From Azophilus sp965215035 (lineage in GTDB: Bacteria > Pseudomonadota > Gammaproteobacteria > Pseudomonadales > Azotimanducaceae): a stretch of DNA of 64,000 nucleotides. Shown piece by piece: positions 41,975 to 51,323 of the stretch. The notes under the pieces were generated by a model. The model saw only the letters and a program-made list of their open reading frames with translations. It was not told where the DNA came from and searched no databases. Positions within the stretch are counted from its first letter, which is position 1. Each line of letters starts with the position of its first letter. Made by a program: the position numbers and the translations under genes. The stretch covers positions 124,001 to 188,000 of the forward strand of contig OZ244040.1 of NCBI GenBank assembly GCA_965215035.1. Direction: 5' to 3'.

Positions 41975-42378
41975 ACGTCCGTGTCGGCGACGAAATTCCA
42001 CCCTGGGTGATGGCAAGCGTACGGCCCGAGCGCATGCGCACCATGGCGGCCATTCTGCGCGACCCGAACCCGGTGCACTGGGACCCGGAGGTTGTGGAAA
42101 AGATTGGCTTCGGCAGGCACACCATCAACCAGGGGCCGCTGGGGCTGAGCTACATGGTCAACATGCTGCACGCCTGGGCCGGGCCGCGGTGCCTGCGCCG
42201 CCTGGTCATGCGGTTTCCACTGGTGGTTCTGGACGGTGACCACATCGTGGCCCGCGGCAAGGTCACCGCGCTACGCGAGGAAGGCGGGCAAACCCTGGCG
42301 GACTGCGATGTCTGGCTGGAACGGGAAGGCTCCACAGCGCCGCTTGAGGGCAGTGCAACCGTGGCTATCGACCGCTAG
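41971..42378 (+). CDS. MaoC-like dehydratase, catalytic subunit
   Basis: 135 aa from MNVRVGDEIPPWVM, with AGGAG seven bases upstream. It carries the (R)-hydratase signature RDPNPVHWDPEV (residues ~28-39; catalytic Asp and His) and the following GFGRHTINQGPLGLSYMVNML. It hydrates or dehydrates an acyl-CoA in the hot-dog fold. Partner of the preceding overlapping gene. Nearby acyl-CoA racemase and nitroreductase genes suggest catabolism of a branched or cyclic acid, but this is inference. Confidence 0.85.
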   Translation: MNVRVGDEIPPWVMASVRPERMRTMAAILRDPNPVHWDPEVVEKIGFGRHTINQGPLGLSYMVNMLHAWAGPRCLRRLVMRFPLVVLDGDHIVARGKVTALREEGGQTLADCDVWLEREGSTAPLEGSATVAIDR

Positions 42379-42492
42379 GAGTTGCCCCGGCGACCGGTGC
42401 GCTGGCGCGAACTTCCACACAAGCCTGCGTCGCAGAAAATTCCGAGGGAACAGGTTCCCACTTCACGCCACAAAACAAGGCCCTCGGCTCAG

Positions 42493-42640
42493 GGCCATCC
42501 CAAAGTCGCCGACTAGCCCTCCGCAAAGCGCTATATAGATGGGTTACGAACATTTTTCGAAAAATTCGGCAATATTCTTCGGAATCTAATGAATTCTCTG
42601 AAATTTTATCTCAAGAGCGAACACTTTGGGATGGTCCTGG
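42493..42640 (+). repeat. 148-bp AT-rich dispersed repeat, copy A
   Basis: Aligns without gaps, at roughly 85% identity by eye, with 61551-61698. Landmarks are GGCCATCCCAAAGTCGCC, CTATATAGATGG, TTACGAACATTTTTCG, CTGAAATTTTATCTCA and GTCCTGG. It is much more AT-rich than its surroundings. It lies between the MaoC-like gene and the nitroreductase. Confidence 0.85.
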
Positions 42641-42662
42641 GCCCCGGCTACGAGGCATCGGG

Positions 42663-43295
42663 CTATCGCTCGTTCCCCCAGGTGTCCCAAAACGTAACCG
42701 CGCGGGCCGGCAGGCGGTTGGCTGGTGCGAGCTTCGCATCCTTTGTATAGGCAACCGGCAGCATCACGGTTAGTACGGCGTCCTGCGGCATCTCGATGAT
42801 CGCACCCACCTCCCGTTGCCGGGAAGACAGCAATGTCGTCCAGGTGGCGCCAAGCCGCCTCGCCCGCAGCGCCAGCATGAGCGACCAGGCCGCCGGCAGT
42901 ATGGAGCCGTAGTAGGCCACCTGTTCGGCAACCTCGCGCCCCGGCGCCGGCGCCATCGAGCACACCAGGATCATGGCCGGAATCTCGTGCAGCCGCGCCA
43001 CCAGTGCCTGCTGGGTCGGCTTGATTACCAGGCCGCGCCGGGCCATCAACTCGTGCAACACGGCCCGGTATAGCTCGGCAAGACGCCGTTTTCCCCGGCT
43101 ATCGAGCACTACGACAAACCGCCAGTTTTCCCCGCCGAGCCCCGTGGGGGCCTGGGTGGCGATGTCGATGCAGTCGAGTAGGGTTGCGGCTTCCACCGGG
43201 CGGCCGAAGTCGAGCCGACGCCTGACCGAGCGAGCTGTGGAAAGCACGGCGTCGACACTGGCTAGATCGAGTTCAACAGGAATTTCAGCCTGCAT
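42663..43295 (-). CDS. Nitroreductase family protein
   Basis: 210 aa with the family pattern ARSVRRRLDFGRPVEAATL (FMN-contacting Arg/Ser, residues ~20-38), IATQAPTGLGGENWRFVVV (~48-66) and LMLALRARRLGATWTTLL (~138-155). It probably binds FMN and reduces a nitro, quinone or enone compound with NAD(P)H. Divergent from the racemase gene (78 bp between starts), so both may share control. Confidence 0.85.
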   Translation of the reverse strand: MQAEIPVELDLASVDAVLSTARSVRRRLDFGRPVEAATLLDCIDIATQAPTGLGGENWRFVVVLDSRGKRRLAELYRAVLHELMARRGLVIKPTQQALVARLHEIPAMILVCSMAPAPGREVAEQVAYYGSILPAAWSLMLALRARRLGATWTTLLSSRQREVGAIIEMPQDAVLTVMLPVAYTKDAKLAPANRLPARAVTFWDTWGNER

Positions 43296-43373
43296 TTGTC
43301 AAGCCCTCCCGGGTTGGGTGTCTGCTATTCTAGGCGACAATCATCCATCGTTCGGGCACATAGGGAAAACACC

Positions 43374-44513
43374 ATGGGACCACTCGCGGGACTTAAGGTC
43401 ATCGAGTTACAGGGCATCGGGCCGGGGCCGTTCTGCGGCATGATGCTCGCCGATATGGGCGCCGAGGTGGTGCGCGTGGACCGGGCCAGCGCGGCTGGCC
43501 AGGCCACCTCCCGCACCGATGTACTGGCGCGGGGCCGCAAGAGCATCGCGGTGGATCTGAAGAACGCGGCGGGCGTGGAAACGGTTCTGCGGCTCGCCGA
43601 AGGCTGCGATGTGCTCATCGAAGGCTTTCGCCCGGGCGTGATGGAGCGCCTGGGGCTCGGCCCCGACATCTGCCTTGAGCGCAACCCGGCGCTCGTCTAT
43701 GGGCGCATGACCGGATGGGGCCAGACCGGCACGCTCTCCCGTGCGGCCGGCCACGACATCAACTACATCTCGCTCACCGCGGCCCTGCATTCCATCGGTG
43801 AGAAGGGCCGGCGGCCGACACCGCCGCTGAACCTCGTGGGGGACTTCGGCGGCGGCGGCATGCTGCTCGCTTTTGGCATCGTCGCGGCGCTGTTCGAACG
43901 TGGCCGCTCCGGCAAGGGGCAGGTGGTGGATGCCGCCATGACCGATGGTTCGGCGCTGCTGATGAACGGGCTGCTCGGCATGATGAACACCGAGTACTGG
44001 GTGCCGGAACGCGGCAGCAACCTGCTGGATGGCGGTGCCCATTTCTACGGCACCTATGAGACGAAAGACGGGCAGCACATCGCCATCGGTGCCATCGAGC
44101 CCCAGTTCTACGCGCTGTTGCTGGAGAAGTCGGGTCTCGGGGAGCAGGATGACCTAGCCGCGCAGATGGACCGTGCGGAGTGGCCCGCCATGCGACAAAG
44201 GCTCGAAGCCATATTCCGGAGCAAGACCCGGGACGAATGGGACGAGATCATGCTCGGCACCGATATCTGCTACGCGCCGGTGCTGAACTTTCGCGATGCC
44301 ATCACCCATCCGCACAACGCCTCGCGCGGCACCTTCATGGAAGTCGACGGCATCCACCAGGCCGCGCCCGCGCCGCGTTTCAGCCGCACGGCACCGCAAA
44401 CGCCCACCGGTGCCGCGGTGCCGGGCGCGCATACGGAGGAGGTGTTGCGTTCGTTTGGCTTCGGCGACATGGAAGTCGCATCGTTGCGGGAATGCGGGGC
44501 GATAGCGGGATGA
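43374..44513 (+). CDS. Alpha-methylacyl-CoA racemase (CaiB/BaiF family)
   Basis: 379 aa from MGPLAGLKVIELQGIGPGP. Both racemase catalytic residues can be seen: His in AAGHDINYISLT (~125) and Asp in LVGDFGGGGMLLAFG (~155), as in mammalian/mycobacterial AMACR, which separates it from the CoA-transferase at 34696-35901. It interconverts (R)- and (S)-2-methylacyl-CoA, needed for beta-oxidation of sterol side chains and phytol-type acids. The upstream ATG at 43296 would add an unrelated 26-residue stretch. Confidence 0.9.
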   Translation: MGPLAGLKVIELQGIGPGPFCGMMLADMGAEVVRVDRASAAGQATSRTDVLARGRKSIAVDLKNAAGVETVLRLAEGCDVLIEGFRPGVMERLGLGPDICLERNPALVYGRMTGWGQTGTLSRAAGHDINYISLTAALHSIGEKGRRPTPPLNLVGDFGGGGMLLAFGIVAALFERGRSGKGQVVDAAMTDGSALLMNGLLGMMNTEYWVPERGSNLLDGGAHFYGTYETKDGQHIAIGAIEPQFYALLLEKSGLGEQDDLAAQMDRAEWPAMRQRLEAIFRSKTRDEWDEIMLGTDICYAPVLNFRDAITHPHNASRGTFMEVDGIHQAAPAPRFSRTAPQTPTGAAVPGAHTEEVLRSFGFGDMEVASLRECGAIAG

Positions 44514-44553
44514 TCGGCACCGCGATGTCGCCGCTGATGTCGCCGCCAATCGA

Positions 44554-45210
44554 TCAAGCCTGGTCGAGTGCCGCGAGATACTCCAGCAGGCGTTTCCGCG
44601 CTGAATCCGTCGCGATGCCAATCAGGGTCATGAGGGCGCTACGGTGCCGTTCCCTGATGCTGTGCTCACGCCGGATCATGCCCAGCATCCCCAGCAGCAT
44701 CAGGCCCCACGCCTGCCCGACCAGATGTCGCGCCACCTTGTCCGTATCGACTTCCGGCCGCAGGTCGCCGTTCTGTTGGGCAATTTCCAACTGCGACTTC
44801 AGGAACGGGTAGGCACGGGCAAACAGCACGTCCACCAGGGGATCGTCGGGTTGTACATGCAGCAGTATCCTGGTCATGGCGTCGGCGTACTTGGGGCTGG
44901 CCTGAATCTGCTCGCCAATAACCTCGCTCAAGGTCAATATCGCGTCGATTCCCTCGGCCCGGGTTTGACGTGCGGCGGTGCCATCCAATTGTGCCAGCAG
45001 GTCGTCCACCGCGGCCAGCACCAAGGCGTCCTTGCTACCGTAGAGGTTGTACAGCGTACCCTGCGCCACGCCCGCCCGCTTCGCTAGCCCGCGGATGGTC
45101 ATTCCTTCATAGCCGACTTCCTCCAGCATCGAGCGTACCGTGGCAAGAATGTTGGACTGCCGTTGCAACTGCCGCTGGGATTCGTACTTTCTCCTACCGG
45201 TTGCGATCAT
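44554..45210 (-). CDS. TetR family transcriptional regulator
   Basis: 218 aa. The N-terminal TetR helix-turn-helix spans residues ~20-65 (MTIRGLAKRAGVAQGTLYNLYGSKDALVLAAV, in two adjoining blocks), and the C-terminal ligand domain is variable. It converges with the racemase gene and may control the nearby acyl-CoA genes; its target is not shown by the sequence. Confidence 0.92.
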   Translation of the reverse strand: MIATGRRKYESQRQLQRQSNILATVRSMLEEVGYEGMTIRGLAKRAGVAQGTLYNLYGSKDALVLAAVDDLLAQLDGTAARQTRAEGIDAILTLSEVIGEQIQASPKYADAMTRILLHVQPDDPLVDVLFARAYPFLKSQLEIAQQNGDLRPEVDTDKVARHLVGQAWGLMLLGMLGMIRREHSIRERHRSALMTLIGIATDSARKRLLEYLAALDQA

Positions 45211-45822
45211 TTCGCTTCCCTCTCTCCCCAGACTCCCAAGCGTTGGGTATACGCGCTACCGTTACATATCGCGGGGAAGTTCTCAAACTTCGGCTGGAGG
45301 GTTAACCTGGATTCGGCATGGAACAGCGCCCGGTTCGCGAGCCTGAAGGTCGCCCGCACCAAAATGGACGGTGAATTCCCAAGGCAGGTCGCTCGCACCA
45401 TGATCGGCGGCGCATGCGTCCGGCGTCGCCCGGAACCCACAGTCCAAGCACGGGTGTGACGTGATCTTGGGAATGTGCGCCGCAGACAACTTCCTTGGGC
45501 ATTTCTCCCACTTCATTTAGATCCCCACCAGCACCTGCCCGAATGGTTCCAAGGCGCAGACCTGCATGGAAGTAGCCACTTCTCCGGCGTGTGAGCGCGC
45601 CGGCCGCCGGGGCGAAAACTCCTAGCGGCACCCAGCGAACGCTGACCGCCTCTCCTCCGCTGCCCAAGCGCGGGCGTGAAATCATTCCGGGCACCGCGGT
45701 GCCGCGCATTGCCTTTGGCCTTGATGTTGGTTAGTTTGGATCGAATACGGACTATCGACGGATAGCGGCTCTATTCGCCGCCTTGTCCACAGACTTCCAG
45801 CCTTGCAGCAAAAGGGGTTCCC
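45211..45822. other. Intergenic region with repeats
   Basis: 612 bp, no supportable gene. Contains the GC-rich repeat copy 2 (45568-45627) and an imperfect direct repeat (CCAAGCACGGGTGTGA near 45442; CCAAGCGCGGGCGTGA near 45663). A GATAGCGGCT motif at ~45761 also occurs at 51096 and 51191. Confidence 0.4.
45568..45627 (+). repeat. Dispersed GC-rich repeat, copy 2
   Basis: CTGCAtGGAAGTAGCCACTT, then GTGTGAGCGCGCCGGCCGCCGGGGCGAAAACTCC (two blocks). Clearly related to 30723-30782 and 48400-48463. Confidence 0.65.
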
Positions 45823-46317
45823 ATGGAAATCAGCGCACGCCAGCAGATCGAGTATTTACGCCGCCTGTATGCCAAGGCCACCGACCTGATCGGCACCAAC
45901 ACCGAGGCCGCGATAGCCGAGGGCAGGGCCATCTACCACCGGATATTCACCGAGGATGCGGTGATCCGCGCCGAATCGACCGACGGCGACCCGCTGGAAC
46001 GACAGGGCCCGGACGGCTGGGTCGATGTGGTCATAGAGGCGCTGGCCCAGTACTCCTCCACGCAACACCTTATCGGCACGCAACTGGTCGAGATCGAACA
46101 GATCGAGGCGGACGGCGCGGGCGCGGTTCGCGCCGGGCGGGCACGCATGGAGAGCTATGTTCAGGCCTGGCACGAGAACAAGCCGGAAGGCACGGTTTGG
46201 ATCTTTCTCGGCACCTACCACGACAAGGTGCGCTTCGCACCCGGCGTCGGATGGCAGATCTACCACATGACGCTAACCCAGGTAGCAGGCGAAAGTCGCC
46301 GCCTAGGGGCGGTATAG
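45823..46317 (+). CDS. SnoaL-like (NTF2-fold) protein
   Basis: 164 aa. The pattern of an N-terminal helix (QQIEYLRRLYAKATDL), an early acidic FTEDAVIRAE strand and a final QIYHMTLTQ strand is that of SnoaL/NTF2-like domains: small cone-shaped proteins used as isomerases, hydratases or ligand binders. No catalytic residues can be assigned. A-rich/G-rich AAAGGGG lies upstream of the ATG. Followed directly by a hydrolase fragment. Confidence 0.75.
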   Translation: MEISARQQIEYLRRLYAKATDLIGTNTEAAIAEGRAIYHRIFTEDAVIRAESTDGDPLERQGPDGWVDVVIEALAQYSSTQHLIGTQLVEIEQIEADGAGAVRAGRARMESYVQAWHENKPEGTVWIFLGTYHDKVRFAPGVGWQIYHMTLTQVAGESRRLGAV

Positions 46318-46327
46318 GCGATGGGCA

Positions 46328-46477
46328 TACCGCATCTTCGTCGCCAAGCTGCAAAGCCGCGAGTACCGGAGCCTGGAGATTCATAACGACAACATGCCGG
46401 ATGAAACGCACCTGTTCGTCCCTTGGGGCGGTTGGGCGCACGGTCCTACACCAGGTGTTCGGTTTGTGGCGGCCTAG
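46328..46477 (+). pseudogene. C-terminal fragment of an alpha/beta-hydrolase (Fes/YbbA-like esterase)
   Basis: The frame reads YRIFVAKLQSREYRSLE ... NMPDETHLFVP ... PGVRFVAA and stops at 46475. The order F..L..R.Y..L, DETH (catalytic His position) and a final GxRFV is that of the C-terminus of esterase-D-like siderophore/acetyl esterases. No start or body precedes it; the SnoaL gene ends 10 bp upstream. It is therefore the relic of a larger deleted gene. Confidence 0.5.
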
Positions 46478-48381
46478 CCGTAGTAGTGCCAGCCAAGCGC
46501 ATTCCAATAATTGAGAACCAGCGCGTACAGCGCGAACACGACGGTCACCCAGGCATAGCGCAGACGCTTCGCGAGGCCCCAGGCTTTTTGTTGCCAAAGC
46601 CGTGCGCAAAGCACCGCCATCGCGACCGCAAGAACGGCACCGAGCACCGGAAACAGCAGCGCCACGCCGACGCCGCCCGGCGGAAAGTCGAAAATCAGGC
46701 TCTTGAAATCGAGCCCGGTGAACGACACGGCCATGACGATGACGAACAACAGCACCGTCAGCGCGTTCGCCATTGCCGCGAGCGAGGCGTAGCGGTCTAC
46801 GCCGCGCATCTGCCGGATGGTGCCACGATTGCGAATGCCATTGATCAAGACGAATACTGCCGTCAGCACAGCCAACGCGATGACGGCGATATGATTGGTG
46901 CCCGTCTCGTACCAGCTCAGCTTGTCGAGAGCCATCATCGGCGCGGCACCAAAATGCGCACGCACGGCCCGGTCGCCATCGTCCGTTTCAAAAACGACGC
47001 GGGCGTCGCCGTGACGTTCCTGGAACACCCAGGGCTCGACCTCGTCGAACACGCCGCCCACCAGCGGATTCGCAATGACAAGCGACGCATCGCCTTCCGG
47101 CACGATGGCGATGTCGCCGACGATGCCGGACAACGCCTCGAGCTTCGATTGCGATCTTCGGTTCGCCCGGTAGGCGCCCCCGATTGCGGCGACTCGCTGC
47201 TTTGCGCCCACAGTCGCGGCGACCGCGGCCGCGACGGGGCGCGGGTAGAAATAATCGATGACCGCATTGATCACCGCAGTGCGCGCCAGCGCCCCGTCTG
47301 GTGCGTTGTACGAAAGGAAGAACCCAAAACCGTTCTGCGGATCAATCGTCAACATCGAATGAAAAGCAATCGTATCGCCGCCGTGTTCCAGAAATCGCTG
47401 GCCATTGCGATGACGCTCGTAAAATCCGTGCGCGAACGCCGGGAGCGCGGCGTGCTGGACTAAGAGCGGCGAGTGCATGAGTTCGACCGTGTCGGCCCCG
47501 AGTATGCGCTGGCCACGAAACTCGCCGCCATTCACATGGGCGATTATGAAGTTCGCCATGTCGGTGGCCGTTGCCGCTAGCGCACCGGCCGGCGCGAAAT
47601 TACCGATGTATTCGTAACCCAGCCTCTCAAGCCCTTTCCCCCGCGAGAAATAGCCCGTCGCCATGTTCTCCAGCATGCCGTCGGGCAGCGGCTCGTGAAA
47701 ACTTGACGAGCGCATAGCCAACGGCTCGAAAATGTGTTGGTCGACATAGTCCTCGAACCGCATGCCGGATAGGTTGGCGACGACGAGCCCGGCGACCGAG
47801 GTTGCCCAGTTCGAATACGCCGACACGACACCCGGTGCCCAGTACTGCCCAGGTTTGTACTTGGCGAGCGAGTCGGCCAGCGGCATCAGATCCTCCGCCG
47901 ATGCGGCAAACAGGTAGCCTGCGCCGCCGTCCTCGAGACCGACCGCGTGTGTGAGGATATGTTCAAGGGTGATGTCGCCGTAGTCGTTCGGCATTGCGAA
48001 TTGATCAATGTACCGGCCGACCGGCGCGTCGAGCCGCAATTTGCCCCGCTCGTAGAGCTGCATGACCGCGGTCCATGTGAACAACTTGGATACAGACCCC
48101 GGACGGAACAAGTGGACACCCGCATCAACCGGCGTTGCGGATTCGAGGTCGGCCATGCCATAGCCCTTCGCCAGCGCCAGGTCGCCATCCAAAACCAGCG
48201 CGAACGTGATGCCAGCCAACTCATGGTCGCCCAACTGCGATGCCATGACGCCATCGAGATAGGCCTCGAAATGCGCCAAGTCCGGCCCTTCGGCGGCAAC
48301 GGCCTCAGGGGTCGCCTCGCCCCGCGCATGGGCGGTGCCAACAAGCAGCAGGCCGGCCGCCAGCAACCATCGTCCGGCCAT
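46474..48381 (-). CDS. Exported serine hydrolase, beta-lactamase/class C family, with C-terminal membrane domain
   Basis: About 635 aa. Signal peptide MAGRWLLAAGLLLVGTAHA is followed by a beta-lactamase-related domain (residues ~30-370) with the SxxK nucleophile as SVSKLFTW (~105) and YxN as YSNWAT (~195). After ~residue 470 come several hydrophobic segments (VIALAVLTAVFVLING; LTVLLFVIVMAVSF; LLFPVLGAVLAVAMAVL), so the enzyme is membrane-tethered. Family members act on D-Ala peptides or esters. The start at 48381 is preferred because the ATG at 48399 falls inside a dispersed repeat. Confidence 0.87.
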   Translation of the reverse strand: MAGRWLLAAGLLLVGTAHARGEATPEAVAAEGPDLAHFEAYLDGVMASQLGDHELAGITFALVLDGDLALAKGYGMADLESATPVDAGVHLFRPGSVSKLFTWTAVMQLYERGKLRLDAPVGRYIDQFAMPNDYGDITLEHILTHAVGLEDGGAGYLFAASAEDLMPLADSLAKYKPGQYWAPGVVSAYSNWATSVAGLVVANLSGMRFEDYVDQHIFEPLAMRSSSFHEPLPDGMLENMATGYFSRGKGLERLGYEYIGNFAPAGALAATATDMANFIIAHVNGGEFRGQRILGADTVELMHSPLLVQHAALPAFAHGFYERHRNGQRFLEHGGDTIAFHSMLTIDPQNGFGFFLSYNAPDGALARTAVINAVIDYFYPRPVAAAVAATVGAKQRVAAIGGAYRANRRSQSKLEALSGIVGDIAIVPEGDASLVIANPLVGGVFDEVEPWVFQERHGDARVVFETDDGDRAVRAHFGAAPMMALDKLSWYETGTNHIAVIALAVLTAVFVLINGIRNRGTIRQMRGVDRYASLAAMANALTVLLFVIVMAVSFTGLDFKSLIFDFPPGGVGVALLFPVLGAVLAVAMAVLCARLWQQKAWGLAKRLRYAWVTVVFALYALVLNYWNALGWHYYG

Positions 48382-48399
48382 GGTTTGCCTAGCCTGCAT

Positions 48400-48463
48400 G
48401 GAAGTACCCTCTTCCCCGTGCGTCGGCGTGCCCGTCTTCGGGGTGCCAACTCCTCTTAGGCGA
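48400..48463 (+). repeat. Dispersed GC-rich repeat, copy 3
   Basis: CTGCATGGAAGTACCCTCTT, then CCCCGTGCGTCGGCGTGCCC and GGGGTGCCAACTCCTCTTAG. It touches the 5' end of the serine hydrolase gene. Confidence 0.65.
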
Positions 48464-48599
48464 TGGTGACAACATACGCCGCTGCATCATTCCACCGTCG
48501 GCTTCCGAATTCATAGCCTATTATGACGCTGAAACGGAAGCGACCCCTCAATCCGGTATAGGCAGCGCCAACACCGTTGCCCGAAGAGCGGACGAGTAG

Positions 48600-49832
48600 C
48601 TACGCGATGCTGTCCAGATCGATGGCTCTTGGGGTGTAGGTCACCGGTAGCGGCCCCATGCCGTTCCAGTCCACCTCGCCGACGATACGATAGTCCGGCA
48701 GGTGGCGCAGTACTTCCTCCACGGCGATGCGGATCTCGAGCCGGGCCAGGTGCAGGCCCAGACAGCGGTGCTTGCCGATACCGAATGCCAGGTGGCGGTT
48801 GGGCTCGCGGCCAAGGACGAAGCGGTCGGGCTCGGGGAACTGCTCGCCGTCCCGGTCGGCGGAAGCGAACAGCATCATTACCCGCTCGCCTGCGGCTATG
48901 GGCTGGCCGTTGATTTCCGCATCCCGGGTGGCGGTGCGGGCGATACCCCATACCGGCGAATAGAGGCGCAGCACTTCTTCCACGGCATCGGCGATCCTTG
49001 CCGGTTCGCGTATCAGCCGCTCCCGCAGGGCCTCGCTTGCACTGATCTGCAGCAGCAGGTTACGGATGGTGAAGGCGGTGTTGTCGAGCCCGGCGATCAG
49101 CAGGAACCAGCAGAAATCCATGACCTGTTGACTGGAAAGGGGAGCGCCGTCGACCTCGGCGACAAGCAGCTTGCTGACGAAGTCGGAACCCGGGTTCTCC
49201 CGGCGGCGCGGGATGAGCGCGTTGAAAAACGCCACGATGCTGTCTGAGGCACGCCGCGCGGATGCGGCATCCTTGCGCTCGTAGACGATCTCCTCGGTCC
49301 ATTCCTGCAGGTCGCGCATCTGTGCCGGGTCTCCCTCGATGCCGAGCAGCTTGCAGATGACGGTGGTGGGAAGCAGCTTGGCGAAGCGCTCGCTGAAATC
49401 CGCCGTGCCGGCTTCGGAGATTTCCGCCAGCAGCCTGCGTGCGGCGCGACGCAGCATGGGCTCCCGTGCGGCCACGGCCTTGCTCGAGAGTTCCCGGGCG
49501 AGAATGCTGCGTAGGGCGGTGTGCTCGGGCGGGTCCGATTCCATGGGCAGGGCACGCCCGTCGTACTCCATCGGCGGTATGGCGATGCCCTGCGAGGAAC
49601 AGAAGGTTTCCGGATCTAGGGCGACACGGAAGACATCCTCGTAACGGGATACGGCCCAGAATCCGTCATGGGCGTCGACCCAGCCCACCGGGCATTCGCT
49701 GCGGAATCGTTCGTAGAGGGGAAAGGGATCCTTGCGGAACGACGGGTCGTAGGGTTGCCAATCGGCGGTCAGCGGGCAGGTTCGGGATGCACTCATGACA
49801 GCAAGGACAGGATCAAGCGAGTCGATTGCCAT
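48600..49832 (-). CDS. Cytochrome P450
   Basis: A soluble bacterial P450 of 410 aa. The heme-binding loop is LAFGIGKHRCLGLHLARLE (~345; Cys ligand), the I-helix oxygen-binding region is IAGLDNTAFT (~240), and the ExxR motif is in VEEVLRLYSP (~285). It hydroxylates an unknown substrate using ferredoxin-type redox partners, which are not encoded nearby. Start at 49832 lies 6 bp after the preceding stop; ATG 49796 is an alternative. Probably co-transcribed with the M29-like gene. Confidence 0.93.
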   Translation of the reverse strand: MAIDSLDPVLAVMSASRTCPLTADWQPYDPSFRKDPFPLYERFRSECPVGWVDAHDGFWAVSRYEDVFRVALDPETFCSSQGIAIPPMEYDGRALPMESDPPEHTALRSILARELSSKAVAAREPMLRRAARRLLAEISEAGTADFSERFAKLLPTTVICKLLGIEGDPAQMRDLQEWTEEIVYERKDAASARRASDSIVAFFNALIPRRRENPGSDFVSKLLVAEVDGAPLSSQQVMDFCWFLLIAGLDNTAFTIRNLLLQISASEALRERLIREPARIADAVEEVLRLYSPVWGIARTATRDAEINGQPIAAGERVMMLFASADRDGEQFPEPDRFVLGREPNRHLAFGIGKHRCLGLHLARLEIRIAVEEVLRHLPDYRIVGEVDWNGMGPLPVTYTPRAIDLDSIA

Positions 49833-49838
49833 GCATGG

Positions 49839-50945
49839 CTAAACGACATAGTTGCCGGAGCGAAGCACCGCCGTGCGTCCGCCAGCGGCATCGATCAGGT
49901 CGGCCGAGACGGTGATGGGGCAGTCCCGGGCGTAGGGGTTGTCGATGTGCATTACCGTGCTCTCGTTCAGGAAATGGGCAGGCCCGACGGTGCCGCCGAG
50001 GAAGTCGCTGCGGCCGAATCCCCAGTGGAAACCGGCTTTCTCGTCCTCGATATAGAGCCCGGATACCCGCGCCCCCGGGTTGCAGCCGAAAGCGATCTCG
50101 CCCACGTTGCGCCGCATCGGGTCGGCGTCGAAGATCCGCCGGTAGTAGCCCCGTGCCGGGTTCTCTCCCTCGACCGCCACCACCCGGTTCGCTTCCACCC
50201 GGAATAACGCCACCGAACCGTCGCCGCGAGCGACCGGAATGACGCCCTCGGTGCGCGGCGCATCGCCGGCGATCTCCCCTTCATAGGGTGTGATCCAGAC
50301 CTCGCCGCTCGGCAGGTTGATCAGGGGAATGCCTTCCTTGTCCCGGCGCAGGTAGCCGTTGTCGACTCCGGGTCGTCGGTGGCGCAGGTCGAACCGGCAG
50401 CGGTCGCCGGTGGTGAACTCGACTTCCGCGGCAACCGCGTCTTCGATCAGTGCCGCCAGCACCCTGCAGCGATAGCGCAGGGCTTTGTAGTCGATGGCGA
50501 GGCAGGCGTTTTCCATATCCTTGCGCAGTAGCGGGGCGCTCGCGGCGCGGAAATTGGCGGCGCCCGGGCGGCGCATGCACGCCATCGCCAGCCCCGAGGT
50601 CATGGAAACCTCGTTCATGCCGATGGCCAGGCTGACCTGGTCCAGGGTGTCGTCGATAGAAACGCTACGTCCGTCGAGCGTACCGAATTCCGGGAAGGGC
50701 GCCTGGTGAGCGGCTGCCGCGGGGAACCGCAGGATCGGGAGTACCTCGAAGCCCCGTTCCTTGCCGAGTTCGGCAAAGGCGCCGTGCCACTCGTCGGCAA
50801 GTGCGTAGCGCGCCTCCCAGTCGGCATTGAGCGGCTGTTGCGCCGTGGGTTCGTCCACCAGCACCAGCACCCGCTCGCCCGCTTGCGGCGCGAAGACCTC
50901 GTCGATGAAGGCGCGCATGTCGAAGGACGACGCGGTCACAGACAT
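49839..50945 (-). CDS. M29 aminopeptidase-like metalloenzyme
   Basis: 368 aa. C-terminal blocks LPSGEVWITPYEGEIAGDA (~residue 210), IAFGCNPGARVSG (~290), GFHWGFGRSDFLGG (~315) and VMHIDNPYARD resemble the metal-binding region of thermophilic aminopeptidases (AmpS/AmpT, M29). The same fold is used by 2,5-dihydroxypyridine dioxygenase (NicX), so a ring-cleaving dioxygenase is a real alternative, especially beside a P450. ATG 50945 is preferred over the GTG at 50948. Confidence 0.7.
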   Translation of the reverse strand: MSVTASSFDMRAFIDEVFAPQAGERVLVLVDEPTAQQPLNADWEARYALADEWHGAFAELGKERGFEVLPILRFPAAAAHQAPFPEFGTLDGRSVSIDDTLDQVSLAIGMNEVSMTSGLAMACMRRPGAANFRAASAPLLRKDMENACLAIDYKALRYRCRVLAALIEDAVAAEVEFTTGDRCRFDLRHRRPGVDNGYLRRDKEGIPLINLPSGEVWITPYEGEIAGDAPRTEGVIPVARGDGSVALFRVEANRVVAVEGENPARGYYRRIFDADPMRRNVGEIAFGCNPGARVSGLYIEDEKAGFHWGFGRSDFLGGTVGPAHFLNESTVMHIDNPYARDCPITVSADLIDAAGGRTAVLRSGNYVV

Positions 50946-51323
50946 CACCCCCGCCAGACGATCGGCGGATCAAAGAGGCTCGCCCGTGCGTACACTGTGT
51001 ACATTCTCATAGTAACCGGCGCAGGGTGGCGCAGTGAGCGACAACCCGGAGAGTCTAAGGCAATTCACTCGGAAACATAAGCTGGAAGCGATGTCGATAG
51101 CGGCTCAGTTTGAATACGGCCCTGCCGCATCACCTGTGTGCCGCGCCCTTGCTCAATCCACAGATGCAAACTGATACACCACCGCGATGTCGATAGCGGC
51201 TCAGTTTGATTTTCGTGGCCGGTATTTCGTGCCCTTGGCCGGGTCTGGCTACTTCGGTTTCGGTGCCAACGCCTACTTAGGCGAAGCTCTCGTGCGCTTT
51301 CCCGCCCACAGCCGCCGCGAGGG
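50946..51323. other. Intergenic region with dispersed repeat
   Basis: About 380 bp, no gene. Holds copy 2 of the ~80-bp repeat (51101-51180). Its left flank, GCGATGTCGATAGCGGCTCA, is repeated exactly after it at ~51185, so part of the element is duplicated in tandem. Confidence 0.45.
51101..51180. repeat. ~80-bp dispersed repeat with inverted ends, copy 2
   Basis: Begins CGGCTCAGTTTGAATACGG, shares the core CACCTGTGTGCCGCGCCC and ends AGATGCAAACTGATACACC. See copies at 35966 and 61465. Confidence 0.8.

Noticed and set aside
34696..44513. Treating the two CaiB/BaiF proteins (34696-35901 and 43374-44513) as duplicates with the same function
   Set aside because: Only the second has the racemase GHDINY and GDFGGGG residues; the first has a transferase-like active site.
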